From CAZKWG01 sp964615375 (GTDB lineage Bacteria > Myxococcota_A > UBA796 > CAZKWG01), in contig CAZTOW010000003.1 in the NCBI GenBank assembly GCA_964615375.1, positions 1 to 64,000 of the forward strand: a stretch of DNA of 64,000 nucleotides, read 5' to 3'. Numbering within the stretch: the first letter of the stretch is position 1; each line of letters opens with the position of its first letter. A program made the translations under genes and the position numbers. Under the pieces are notes generated by a model. That model was not told where the DNA came from. It ran no database searches and saw only the letters and a program-made list of their open reading frames with translations. This document shows, in pieces, positions 16,200 to 23,608 of the stretch.

Positions 16200-17428
16200 G
16201 CGCCCTCCGCCAGCTCCGAGGCGAGCCCCTGGTCTCGCGCCGGCCCGCGGGCGCCCGCCGCCTGCGCGCCCCGGCCGAGACCCTGGACCTGCTCCGCCCG
16301 CACCTGCTCGGGCTCGGCATCACCCGCCTGGCCGACATCACCGGCCTGGATCGCGTGGGCCTGCCCGTGACCCTGGCCATCCGGCCCAATGGCAAGGTGC
16401 TGAGCGTCAGCGCGGGCAAGGGCCTGAGCCGCGAGGCCGCGCTGGTGAGCGGGGCCATGGAGGCCCTCGAGCTGAGCTGCGCGGAGAACCTCGATCTCCC
16501 GACCCTCCGCGCCGCGGAGGCCGATCTCGATCCCGCCCGCGCCCGGATCAGCGCGCGCGAGGTGCCCCGGCGCCCCCACGCGCCAGCGCCCGCGGGCTGG
16601 CCGCTCACCTGGGTCGCCGGCTGGGACATCGCCCGCGACGTGGACACGCTCGCCCCGCGCGCCAGCGTGAGCCTCGATCCACGTCACGTCGGGCTCAGCG
16701 AGCTCCACGCCTTCCACGCCACCTCGAGCGGGCTGGCCTCGGGCAACGACGCCACCGAGGCGATCCTCTCTGCGCTGCTGGAGCTGGTCGAGCGCGACGC
16801 GGTGGCGCTCCACACGTTAAATTGGACACAGAACAATACAAGCCCGTCCGCGCTGGATCTGGACGCCATCCTCTGGCCCGAGTCCCGGGAGGTCCTCGCC
16901 CGCCTGCGGGACGCCGGGCTCCTGCCCGTGGTGCTCGATCTCACCGTGGACACGGGCCTCCCCGTCTTCGCGTGCTGGTTGCTGGACGAGCGCAGCCCGG
17001 AGCTGGGCGTCTACAAGGGCTACGGCTGCCACCTCGAGCCCGACCAGGCCCTGGTCCGCGCGCTCACCGAGGCCGCCCAGAGCCGGCTGGTCGCCATCGC
17101 CGGCAGCCGCGACGATCTGTTCCGCACCCAGCACGCCGAGCTGCGTGACGCCGCCAACGCCGCGTCCGCCCACGCCTGGGCCTCCGCCCTGCCCCGGGTC
17201 CGCCCCCGCGCGCGCCCCGAGCTCCACGCCGAGAGCGCGACCGAGGAGCTGGAGGTGGCGCTGGCGCAGCTCGCGGCGGTGGGCCTGGATCGCGTCGTCG
17301 TCTTCGATCTCTCCCGCCCCGGGCTGCCGGTGCGCGCGGTCAAGGTGCTGGTCCCCGGCCTCGCCCACCTGGACAGCACCCTGGACACCCTCTCGCCGCG
17401 CGCCGCCCGCGCGCTCGGAGCCCTCTGA
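16196..17428 (+). CDS. YcaO domain protein (ATP-dependent peptide backbone-modifying enzyme)
   Basis: A 410-residue YcaO-family protein. YcaO enzymes phosphorylate backbone amides with ATP to form azolines, thioamides or amidines. Family features are LPVTLAIRPNGKVLSVSAGKG, the helix SGAMEALELSCAE, and the ATP/Mg motif ATEAILSALLELVERDAVALH. No separate E1/ocin-ThiF domain or flavin dehydrogenase is present here or nearby, so azoline/azole chemistry is less likely than TfuA-assisted thioamidation. The GTG start overlaps the precursor stop; the stop overlaps the TfuA start (TGATG). A short AT-richer patch at 16813-16850 encodes the end of the ATP-site region. Confidence 0.92.
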   Translation: MSALRQLRGEPLVSRRPAGARRLRAPAETLDLLRPHLLGLGITRLADITGLDRVGLPVTLAIRPNGKVLSVSAGKGLSREAALVSGAMEALELSCAENLDLPTLRAAEADLDPARARISAREVPRRPHAPAPAGWPLTWVAGWDIARDVDTLAPRASVSLDPRHVGLSELHAFHATSSGLASGNDATEAILSALLELVERDAVALHTLNWTQNNTSPSALDLDAILWPESREVLARLRDAGLLPVVLDLTVDTGLPVFACWLLDERSPELGVYKGYGCHLEPDQALVRALTEAAQSRLVAIAGSRDDLFRTQHAELRDAANAASAHAWASALPRVRPRARPELHAESATEELEVALAQLAAVGLDRVVVFDLSRPGLPVRAVKVLVPGLAHLDSTLDTLSPRAARALGAL

Positions 17429-18816
17429 TGTGCTACGCCGTCGTCTTCCTCGGGCCCACGCTCTCGCGGGACCACGCCCGCAACATCCTGGAGGCGGTCT
17501 ACCTGCCGCCCGCCCGCCAGGGCGACGTGGTCGCGGCCGTGCGCCAGCACAACCCACACGCCATCCTGCTCATCGACGGCGTCTTCCACCAGGATCTCGC
17601 CGTCTGGCACAAGGAGATCCTCTGGGCCATCGACGCGGGCGTGCGCGTCTACGGGGCCAGCTCCATGGGCGCCCTGCGCGCCGCCGAGTGCGCGCCCTTC
17701 GGCATGGTGGGCATCGGCCGCGTCTATGAGATGTACCGGAGCGGCGAGCTGCTGGACGACGACGAGGTCGCGCTGGCCCACGGGGGCGCCGAGGACGGCT
17801 GGAAGAAGCGCGGCGAGGCCATGGTGAACCTGCGCGCCTCGCTGCAGAGCGCCGCCGAGGTGGGCGTGCTGGACCGGGAGCTGGCCCGGCGGGCCATCGA
17901 CTGGCTCAAGGCCCAGCACTTCTCCGAGCGCTCCTACGCCGCCGTCGCCGCCTGGCTGCGCGAGCAGGGCGGGGTCGAGGCCGCGCGCGAGCTCCTGCGC
18001 TTCGTCGGCGCCCGCGGCGTGGATCTCAAGGCCCGTGACGCCGTCGCCGCGCTCTCCCGGGTCGCCTCGGAGATGAGCTGGTCGCGCCGCCCCATCGCCC
18101 TGCCCGAGCCCCTGGAGCGCAGCGGCGGCCTGGAGACCCTCCTCCACCGCGACCGCCCCGTCGAGGTCGAGGGCGTCCCCCTCTCGCTGGGCGAGCTCCA
18201 CACCTACGCCGCCACGCACCTGCCGGACATCGAGGCCGTCCACCTGAGCGCGATGAACCGCGCGCTGGGCGTCACGCTGGCCCGCCTGCTGGAGGTGGAG
18301 CCCACGCCGGACGAGATCGCGCAGGAGCGCGCCCGCCTGATGCGCGAGCGCGGGCTCGCCGACGAGGACGAGCTGAAGGCCTGGCGGCTGCGCAACCACT
18401 GGGGCGCCGCCGACCTGGACCAGGCCCTCGCCGAGCGCGCCGCCTGCCGCCGACTCCACGCCTGGTTGATGGAGGCCTGGTTCACCCAGCGCTCCACCCG
18501 CGTGCTCCTGGACGAGCTCCGCCTCACCGGGCGCTACGAGGCCGTGGCCGCCGCCGCCGCCGCCGAGCTCCGCCTCGTCGCGCACGCCGCCACCCTCGGC
18601 GTCGAGCCCGAGCGCGCCGATCTGGACTGGGGCGCCATGGCCGAGGAGCACCTCGCCTGGACCGGGGTGCCGCTCGGCGAGCCCGGCGCGCTGGTACAGG
18701 ACGCCGGCCTGCTGGACGAGCGCGAGCTCCGCCGGGCCCTGGCGCGGAGCCGGACCGCGCGGCGCGCCCTGGCCGCCTCCGCGCTCAGCCCGCGGGATGT
18801 GGAGGTGGGGGCGTAG
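17428..18816 (+). CDS. TfuA-like protein
   Basis: A 462-residue protein whose first 220 or so residues are a TfuA-like domain, with VVFLGPTLSRDHA at the start and the hallmark GASSMGALRAAE at residues 76-87. TfuA proteins partner YcaO enzymes; in methanogens the pair thioamidates methyl-coenzyme M reductase, probably with TfuA supplying or recruiting sulfur. The C-terminal 240 residues are a helical extension; this protein is about twice as long as minimal TfuA. It may bind the precursor or hold a second function. Its start overlaps the YcaO stop by one base, giving a three-gene coupled operon. No protease or transporter gene follows. Confidence 0.9.
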   Translation: MCYAVVFLGPTLSRDHARNILEAVYLPPARQGDVVAAVRQHNPHAILLIDGVFHQDLAVWHKEILWAIDAGVRVYGASSMGALRAAECAPFGMVGIGRVYEMYRSGELLDDDEVALAHGGAEDGWKKRGEAMVNLRASLQSAAEVGVLDRELARRAIDWLKAQHFSERSYAAVAAWLREQGGVEAARELLRFVGARGVDLKARDAVAALSRVASEMSWSRRPIALPEPLERSGGLETLLHRDRPVEVEGVPLSLGELHTYAATHLPDIEAVHLSAMNRALGVTLARLLEVEPTPDEIAQERARLMRERGLADEDELKAWRLRNHWGAADLDQALAERAACRRLHAWLMEAWFTQRSTRVLLDELRLTGRYEAVAAAAAAELRLVAHAATLGVEPERADLDWGAMAEEHLAWTGVPLGEPGALVQDAGLLDERELRRALARSRTARRALAASALSPRDVEVGA

Positions 18817-18861
18817 GGAAGAGCGCAGCTTCGAGCTCGGGGAGTAGATTCCGCCGCTGCC

Positions 18862-18878
18862 TGGTGGAATTTTCACCA
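18862..18878. terminator. Weak hairpin between TfuA and DUF885 genes
   Basis: TGGTG, a seven-base loop containing TTTT, and CACCA form a short stem between the convergent TfuA (ends 18816) and DUF885 (ends 18901) genes. GGAATTT occurs twice nearby (18866-18872 and 18888-18894 region). Too short to be a confident terminator, but it is the only structure seen between these convergent genes. Confidence 0.3.
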
Positions 18879-18900
18879 TCCCATGGCGGAATTTCAAGAT

Positions 18901-20553
18901 CTACCGTTCCAAGAGTGTTTTCAACCTCCCCAACCCCACCTGCCCGAGCCCCAGCACCCTCGCATGGAACTCCCGTGGGTCGTAGCCCGGTCGCCCGCGC
19001 CAGCGCTCGCGCGCCTCCAGGATCACGCGCTGGCCGAGCTTGTAGGTGATGGCCTGACCGGGGAAGCCCGCGTAGCGCAGCGCGTTGCTGGCGGCGGCGC
19101 GCGGGCCCATGCCAGCGCGCTGCACCAGCGCCTGCTCCACGAGCTCCACCGTCCAGACCTCGCCCGGGTGGAAGCGCAGCGCCGGATCGATGGGCAGCTT
19201 CAGGTGGAGCCCGATGTCCAGCACCACCCGCCAGGCCCGCACCCGCTCCTGAAGCAGCATCCCCAGCTCGTGCTCCGGGCGCTCCAGGAGCCCCAGCTCG
19301 CGGGAGAGCTGCTCGGCGTAGAGGGCCCAGCCCTCGGCATGCCCGGTGGAGTGCGCCATCAGGCGCTGGAAGCGGGAGAGCTGCCCGCCCAGCGTCACGG
19401 TGGTCCCGATGTGCAGGTGGTGGCCGGGGAAGCCCTCGTGGTGGGCGGTGGAGATCTCGGGGAAGAGCGGGATCTGCTCCTCGCGCTCCAGCGAATAGAA
19501 GATGGCGCCCGGCCGCGAGAGATCCTCGCTCGGCCCCTGGTAGTAGGCGCCCACCGGCCCGCCGGGCGGGGCGCGGTGGACCTCGACGCGCCGGATGGCG
19601 GGCGGCACCGCGAAGTGGACGCCGTCCAGGATCTCCACGGCGTGGGCCTGGCGCGCGCGCATGGCGTCCAGGAAGTGCTCGGCGGTGGGCGCGCAGCAGG
19701 CCGGGTCCTGGCGCAGGCGCTCCAGGGTCGGCGCCACCGCCTCCCCGCCCAGCCCACGGCAGAGCGCCAGCATCTCGGCCTCGATCCGCAGGACCTCGCT
19801 CACGCCCCAGGCGTGGGCCTCCAACAAGTCCGGCTCCATCCCGAGGTGCCAGCGCGCCTCCCCCGCGTAGCGCTCGGCACCGACGGCGTCCTCCGCAGGA
19901 GCCCGAGGCAGGTACTCCGACTGGAGCCAGGCCCCGAGCGCCCAGGTCGCCGCGCAGGCCCGCGCCGCCGCCGCCTCCAGCGCCCCCGCTCGCGCCGGGT
20001 GCAAGGCCGCGCAGGCCCGCGCGCGGGCGAGGAAGGCTGAATTCTCCCCGCCGTAGACCGCCGCCTGCTCCACGCAGGCCCGCGCCTGCCGAGCCGCCGC
20101 CGCCCGCCCGATCCTCAACCCCTCGGCCAGCGTCTCGCGATAGCCGGCGTAGAGGGCCTCGATCCCCTGGAGCCGCGCGATCAGGGCGTCCGCGTCGTCC
20201 TCGGTCTCGATGGGGTCCTGGGCGATGACCAGCACCGGAGCCTGCAGCGTGGACGCGAGCGCGTTGAGGTCGTGGTGATAGCCGCCCGCGTCGATGAAGC
20301 GCAGGTTGGCCTCGCAGAAGTCCAGGATCACGTCCCGGGCCAGCCGGGCGCGCTCCTCGGCGGGCTCCCCGAAGGCCAGCGCCTCGCCCCGGGCCTCCTC
20401 CCAGAAGGCCCGCCGCGCCGCCAGGCCCGCGGGGCTCGCGTCGTCCCAGCGACCTTCCTGGCCGCGGACGCCCGAGAAGGCGGCGTGGATGGGGGAGATC
20501 GCGGCGAGGCGATCGACGAGGGCGTCGGACCAGGCGAAGAGATCAGGGCTCAT
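18901..20553 (-). CDS. DUF885 family putative metallopeptidase
   Basis: A 550-residue DUF885 protein. The zinc-peptidase-like motif HEGFPGHH lies at residues 372-379, and the later HAEGWALYAEQL segment is also characteristic. There is no signal peptide, so it may be cytoplasmic, whereas many myxobacterial homologues are secreted. AGGAGG precedes ATG, and the start overlaps the stop of the upstream ATPase gene (ATGA). Proteolytic activity is predicted from the motif; the substrate is unknown. Confidence 0.88.
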   Translation of the reverse strand: MSPDLFAWSDALVDRLAAISPIHAAFSGVRGQEGRWDDASPAGLAARRAFWEEARGEALAFGEPAEERARLARDVILDFCEANLRFIDAGGYHHDLNALASTLQAPVLVIAQDPIETEDDADALIARLQGIEALYAGYRETLAEGLRIGRAAAARQARACVEQAAVYGGENSAFLARARACAALHPARAGALEAAAARACAATWALGAWLQSEYLPRAPAEDAVGAERYAGEARWHLGMEPDLLEAHAWGVSEVLRIEAEMLALCRGLGGEAVAPTLERLRQDPACCAPTAEHFLDAMRARQAHAVEILDGVHFAVPPAIRRVEVHRAPPGGPVGAYYQGPSEDLSRPGAIFYSLEREEQIPLFPEISTAHHEGFPGHHLHIGTTVTLGGQLSRFQRLMAHSTGHAEGWALYAEQLSRELGLLERPEHELGMLLQERVRAWRVVLDIGLHLKLPIDPALRFHPGEVWTVELVEQALVQRAGMGPRAAASNALRYAGFPGQAITYKLGQRVILEARERWRGRPGYDPREFHARVLGLGQVGLGRLKTLLER

Positions 20554-21938
20554 GACGACACCTCCTGCCCATCCATGGGCTCCAAACCCAACACCTCCTC
20601 CCCCACGCACACCCCTGGCGTCCCTCGCGGCACCCCCTCCAGCACCCACAGCCAGGGCTCCACCCGCCAGCCCTCCAGCGCGGGGCAGCGGGCGGCCCGA
20701 TGCGCGAGATCGGCGCGCAGCGCGGGCACCTCCTCCGGGCGAGCCGTGAGCTTCACCTCCCCGACCAGCGCGCGGCGCGGATCCGACTCATGCGCGGCGA
20801 CGAGGTCCAGCTCCACCTCCTTGGACCACCAGCGCCCGGCGGGGAGCCAGCCCTCGCCCGCGACGGACATGCGCGCGAGCCGGTCCCGGGCCAGTTTCTC
20901 CCAGATCGGCCCGAGCACGGTGGTCCACTGGGCCTGCACGCGCGCCATCACCCCCTCCACCTGGCCGGCGGCGAGCCGCGAGCGGGCGGGATCGACGAAG
21001 CGGTACCAGAAGGCCAGGAAGGGGTCGCTCACCCGGTAGAGCGCGCGCTTCGTGTCCCGGGGCTCCACCCCCCAGGGCTGCTCGCGCTCCAGCAGGTTGA
21101 GCTCCAGCAGGCGCGCGAGGGGCCGCGTGAGCGAGGTGGTCGGCTGCTCGAGCCGGCTGGCGAGCTCGGAGGGGCGGCAGACCCCCTGACCCACCAGCGA
21201 GAGCAGGGATCCGGCGCGAGCGAGCTCGCGGAGATCGTCGAGGAGGAGGCGCTCGGGCTCCTGGTGCAGCACGCCGAGCGGATCGAGGGCGAGGTCGCGC
21301 ACGGCCTCCCAGGGGTCGGCGTAGTCCGCCGCGAGCTCCCAGTAGCGGGGCACGCCGCCCCAGACCGCCCAGCGGTCGAGCACCTCCCGGGGCCTCCCGC
21401 AGGGGAGCGCGCGCGGCAGCAGGCCGATGTCCAGAGGGCCGACCCGGAGGATCTCGCGGGCCCTCCCGTAGAGCGGCGCGGAGGCGTCCAGGACCATCCC
21501 CAGCATCATCCGCTGGGAGGACCCGCACAGCGCGAGGTGCAGCGCCTTGCCGCCGCGATCGACGAGGCGCTGAAGCAGGCTGGGGAGCTCGGGCGCGCGC
21601 GCCACCAGGCTGGGGAGCTCGTCCAGGGCCAGGATCGCCCCCGGCGGCGCCTGCCTCGCCCAGCGCTCCAGCAGCGCGTCCCAGCCGGGGTAGCGCGCCG
21701 AGGCGAAGCCTGGGATCAGCGCGTCGATCTCGCGGGCGACCGACTCGCGCTGCAGCGGCGCGTCCCGGTCGTCGCCGACCACGTAGACGGCCGGCAGCCC
21801 CCGCAGCGCCTCGCGCAGGAGCCGGGACTTGCCCAGGCGCCGCCGCCCGACCAGCACCACCAGCTGAGGATCCGGCGCGCGAAAGGCTCGCTGGAGCCTG
21901 CTCAGCTCACGCTCGCGACCGAGGAAGGGGAGGATCAT
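20550..21938 (-). CDS. AAA ATPase with DUF234-type C-terminal domain
   Basis: A 462-residue protein of the 'archaeal ATPase plus DUF234' type. The P-loop GRRRLGKSRL lies at residues 31-40, Walker B is at LALDELPS, and a winged-helix-like region follows (RPSELASRLEQPTTSLTRPLARLLELNLL). The C-terminal part carries the PD-(D/E)xK-like pattern VELDLVAA...GEVKLTARP expected of DUF234. Such proteins are often mobile and have been linked to nucleic-acid binding; their function is not firmly known. GGAGG precedes ATG, and the whole upstream region is a set of palindromes, which suggests autoregulation through the winged helix. The DUF885 gene is coupled to it. Confidence 0.85.
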   Translation of the reverse strand: MILPFLGRERELSRLQRAFRAPDPQLVVLVGRRRLGKSRLLREALRGLPAVYVVGDDRDAPLQRESVAREIDALIPGFASARYPGWDALLERWARQAPPGAILALDELPSLVARAPELPSLLQRLVDRGGKALHLALCGSSQRMMLGMVLDASAPLYGRAREILRVGPLDIGLLPRALPCGRPREVLDRWAVWGGVPRYWELAADYADPWEAVRDLALDPLGVLHQEPERLLLDDLRELARAGSLLSLVGQGVCRPSELASRLEQPTTSLTRPLARLLELNLLEREQPWGVEPRDTKRALYRVSDPFLAFWYRFVDPARSRLAAGQVEGVMARVQAQWTTVLGPIWEKLARDRLARMSVAGEGWLPAGRWWSKEVELDLVAAHESDPRRALVGEVKLTARPEEVPALRADLAHRAARCPALEGWRVEPWLWVLEGVPRGTPGVCVGEEVLGLEPMDGQEVSS

Positions 21939-21986
21939 GATGTCCCTCCAACATGATGTCGCAGCGACATCATGTCACGGCGACAT
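21936..21986 (-). promoter_or_regulatory. Palindromic operator array ahead of the ATPase gene
   Basis: An 11-bp palindrome (CATGATGTCGC, one base, and its reverse complement) covers 21952-21974. A further direct copy of CATGATGTC at 21936-21944 includes the start codon, and ATGTC, five bases, GACAT overlaps on the other side (21972-21986). The copies of the CATGATGTC half-site begin 16 bp apart. The array overlaps the likely promoter and abuts the ribosome binding site, as expected for a repressor that acts on this gene. Confidence 0.6.
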
Positions 21987-21990
21987 AACC

Positions 21991-22371
21991 TCAGCCCTCC
22001 CGCGGCGCCGAGGGGCGGGTGACGATGAAGCCCGCCGTGGTGAGCCCGATGCTGGCGACCACGATCTTCACCGCCGGCTTCACGTCCACGAAGATCAGCG
22101 TGTAGCCGAAGAGCAGGGCCATCATCGTGAGCGAGAGCGCCTTGGCCCGCGGCCGGATGACGCCGTGCCGCTCCCAGTCCAGGATGATGGGGCCAAAGGT
22201 CTTCGACGACAGCAGCCAGCCGTGCAGGCGCTTGCTGCCCTTGGAGAAGAACCAGGCCGCCAGGAGCACGAAGGGCGTGGTCGGCAGGACGGGCAGGAAG
22301 ATGCCCACGAAGCCGAGGCCCAGGCAGAGCCAGCCCAGCGCGACGTAGAGGGGGGCGAGCGCGCGCTTCAA
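21991..22371 (-). CDS. DUF454 (YbaN-like) small membrane protein
   Basis: A 126-residue inner-membrane protein of the DUF454/YbaN family, with hydrophobic segments near residues 8-40 and 80-115 and the family phrase GIFLPVLPTTPFVLLAAWFF. Cellular role unknown. The start is a TTG at 22371 that overlaps the stop of the sugar-dehydrogenase gene (TTGA) and makes the protein begin LKRALAPLYVALGW, matching the family length; no ATG fits better. Confidence 0.85.
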   Translation of the reverse strand: MKRALAPLYVALGWLCLGLGFVGIFLPVLPTTPFVLLAAWFFSKGSKRLHGWLLSSKTFGPIILDWERHGVIRPRAKALSLTMMALLFGYTLIFVDVKPAVKIVVASIGLTTAGFIVTRPSAPREG

Positions 22372-23537
22372 CGCGAAGGTCCGATGCGGTAGAGGGTGCC
22401 CGAGGGGAAGTCCACGACGTAGACCGTGCCGTCCGCCGCGCGCCCGAAGGTGGCGGGGTTCAGGTCCCAGCGCCCCAGCGACACGACCGGCGCGTCCTGA
22501 CCGGGCACCAGCGCGCCGCGCGCGTCCAGGGCCCAGAGCCGCCCGCTGGCGAAGTCGCCGAAGATCCACCACCCCTGGAGCGCGGGAAGGCCGGGGCTGA
22601 GCGAGACGTAGCCCCCGGTGATCGAGGCGCCCTCGTCGTGCCCGTAGACGAAGAGGGGATCGACCATGCCGGCGGTGGCGCAGCCGGTCTCAGGCTCGAA
22701 GCAGGACCGGCCCTCGCGGACGTTCCACCCCAGGTTGTCGCCGCGGGCCACGACGTCCACCTCCTCCCAGAGGTTCTGGCCCACGTCGGCCACCAGCAGG
22801 CGCCCCTTCGGGTCGAAGCTGTAACGCCAGGGGTTGCGCAGGCCATAGGCCCAGATCTCGGGGCGCACGCCCTCCGTCCCCACGAAGGGGTTGTCCTGGG
22901 GGACGGCGTAGGCCAGACCGGGGTCGGCCCGGTCCACGTCGATGCGCAGCATGGCGCCCAGCAGGGTGGAGCGGTCCTGGCCGTGGCCCTGGGGGTCCCC
23001 CGCCGAGCCCCCGTCGCCCATCCCGATGTAGAGGTAGCCGTCCGGCCCGAACGCCAGCTGCCCGCCGTCGTGGTTGGAGTAGGGCTGCGCGATCTCCAGC
23101 AGCACCCGCGGGCTGCCCGCCTTGCCGGACTGCTGGTCTACGGTCCACTCGGTGATGGTCGTGCGCAGCTCGCCCCCACTCGGGTTGGTGTTCGTGTAGA
23201 TCCGGTGGTTCTCCGCGTACTTCGGGTGGAAGGCGAGCCCCAGCAGCCCGAGCTCGGAGTTGGTCCGCACGTCCACCGTGAGCAGCTCGCGCCGGGTGTC
23301 CGTGGCGAGCTCCACCCAGGTGGCGACCCCGCGCTTCTCCAAGACCACGGCGCGGCCGGACTCGCCGGGGGGGAACTGCAGGTCGGTGACGTTCTTGAAG
23401 CCGGTCAGCACCGGGCTCAGGGCGACCTCCACCCGGGGGCGGCTGGCGTCCTTCCCGTCGAAGACGGGCCAGGAGGGCTGCTCCCCGGCGGGCGAGGCGC
23501 CGGAGCAGGCGGCGAGCAGGAGCAGGGCGGTCCCCAT
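22368..23537 (-). CDS. PQQ-dependent sugar dehydrogenase-like lipoprotein
   Basis: A 389-residue lipoprotein (signal GTALLLLAAC) with a six-bladed propeller of the glucose/sorbosone dehydrogenase family. Seen motifs include LLGLAFHPKY, the histidine in YSNHDGGQLAFGPDGYLYIG, GDGGSAGDPQGHGQD, and GLRNPWRYSFDP. Family members oxidise aldose sugars with PQQ and calcium in the periplasm. The calcium/PQQ residues were not all checked. No PQQ biosynthesis genes are in the window. It is followed by and coupled to the DUF454 gene. Confidence 0.9.
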   Translation of the reverse strand: MGTALLLLAACSGASPAGEQPSWPVFDGKDASRPRVEVALSPVLTGFKNVTDLQFPPGESGRAVVLEKRGVATWVELATDTRRELLTVDVRTNSELGLLGLAFHPKYAENHRIYTNTNPSGGELRTTITEWTVDQQSGKAGSPRVLLEIAQPYSNHDGGQLAFGPDGYLYIGMGDGGSAGDPQGHGQDRSTLLGAMLRIDVDRADPGLAYAVPQDNPFVGTEGVRPEIWAYGLRNPWRYSFDPKGRLLVADVGQNLWEEVDVVARGDNLGWNVREGRSCFEPETGCATAGMVDPLFVYGHDEGASITGGYVSLSPGLPALQGWWIFGDFASGRLWALDARGALVPGQDAPVVSLGRWDLNPATFGRAADGTVYVVDFPSGTLYRIGPSR

Positions 23538-23608
23538 GGGCGACTCCGAGGCGAGCTCTCCTCTAACGTCCTCGCGCCGCGTTATGGGCCCGCGTCACGG
23601 AGACCCAG

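Noticed and set aside
14299..16647. Very long open frame of 782 codons on the minus strand across MOSC, Sel1 and the precursor region
   Set aside because: Only the MOSC part (from 14805) has family signatures and a ribosome binding site; the rest is an artefact of GC-rich DNA with few stops antisense or out of frame to real genes.
16196..18816. Azole/azoline (TOMM) cluster of the microcin B17 type
   Set aside because: No E1-like cyclodehydratase partner or flavin dehydrogenase is present, and the precursor lacks Cys and has few Ser/Thr; TfuA points to thioamidation.
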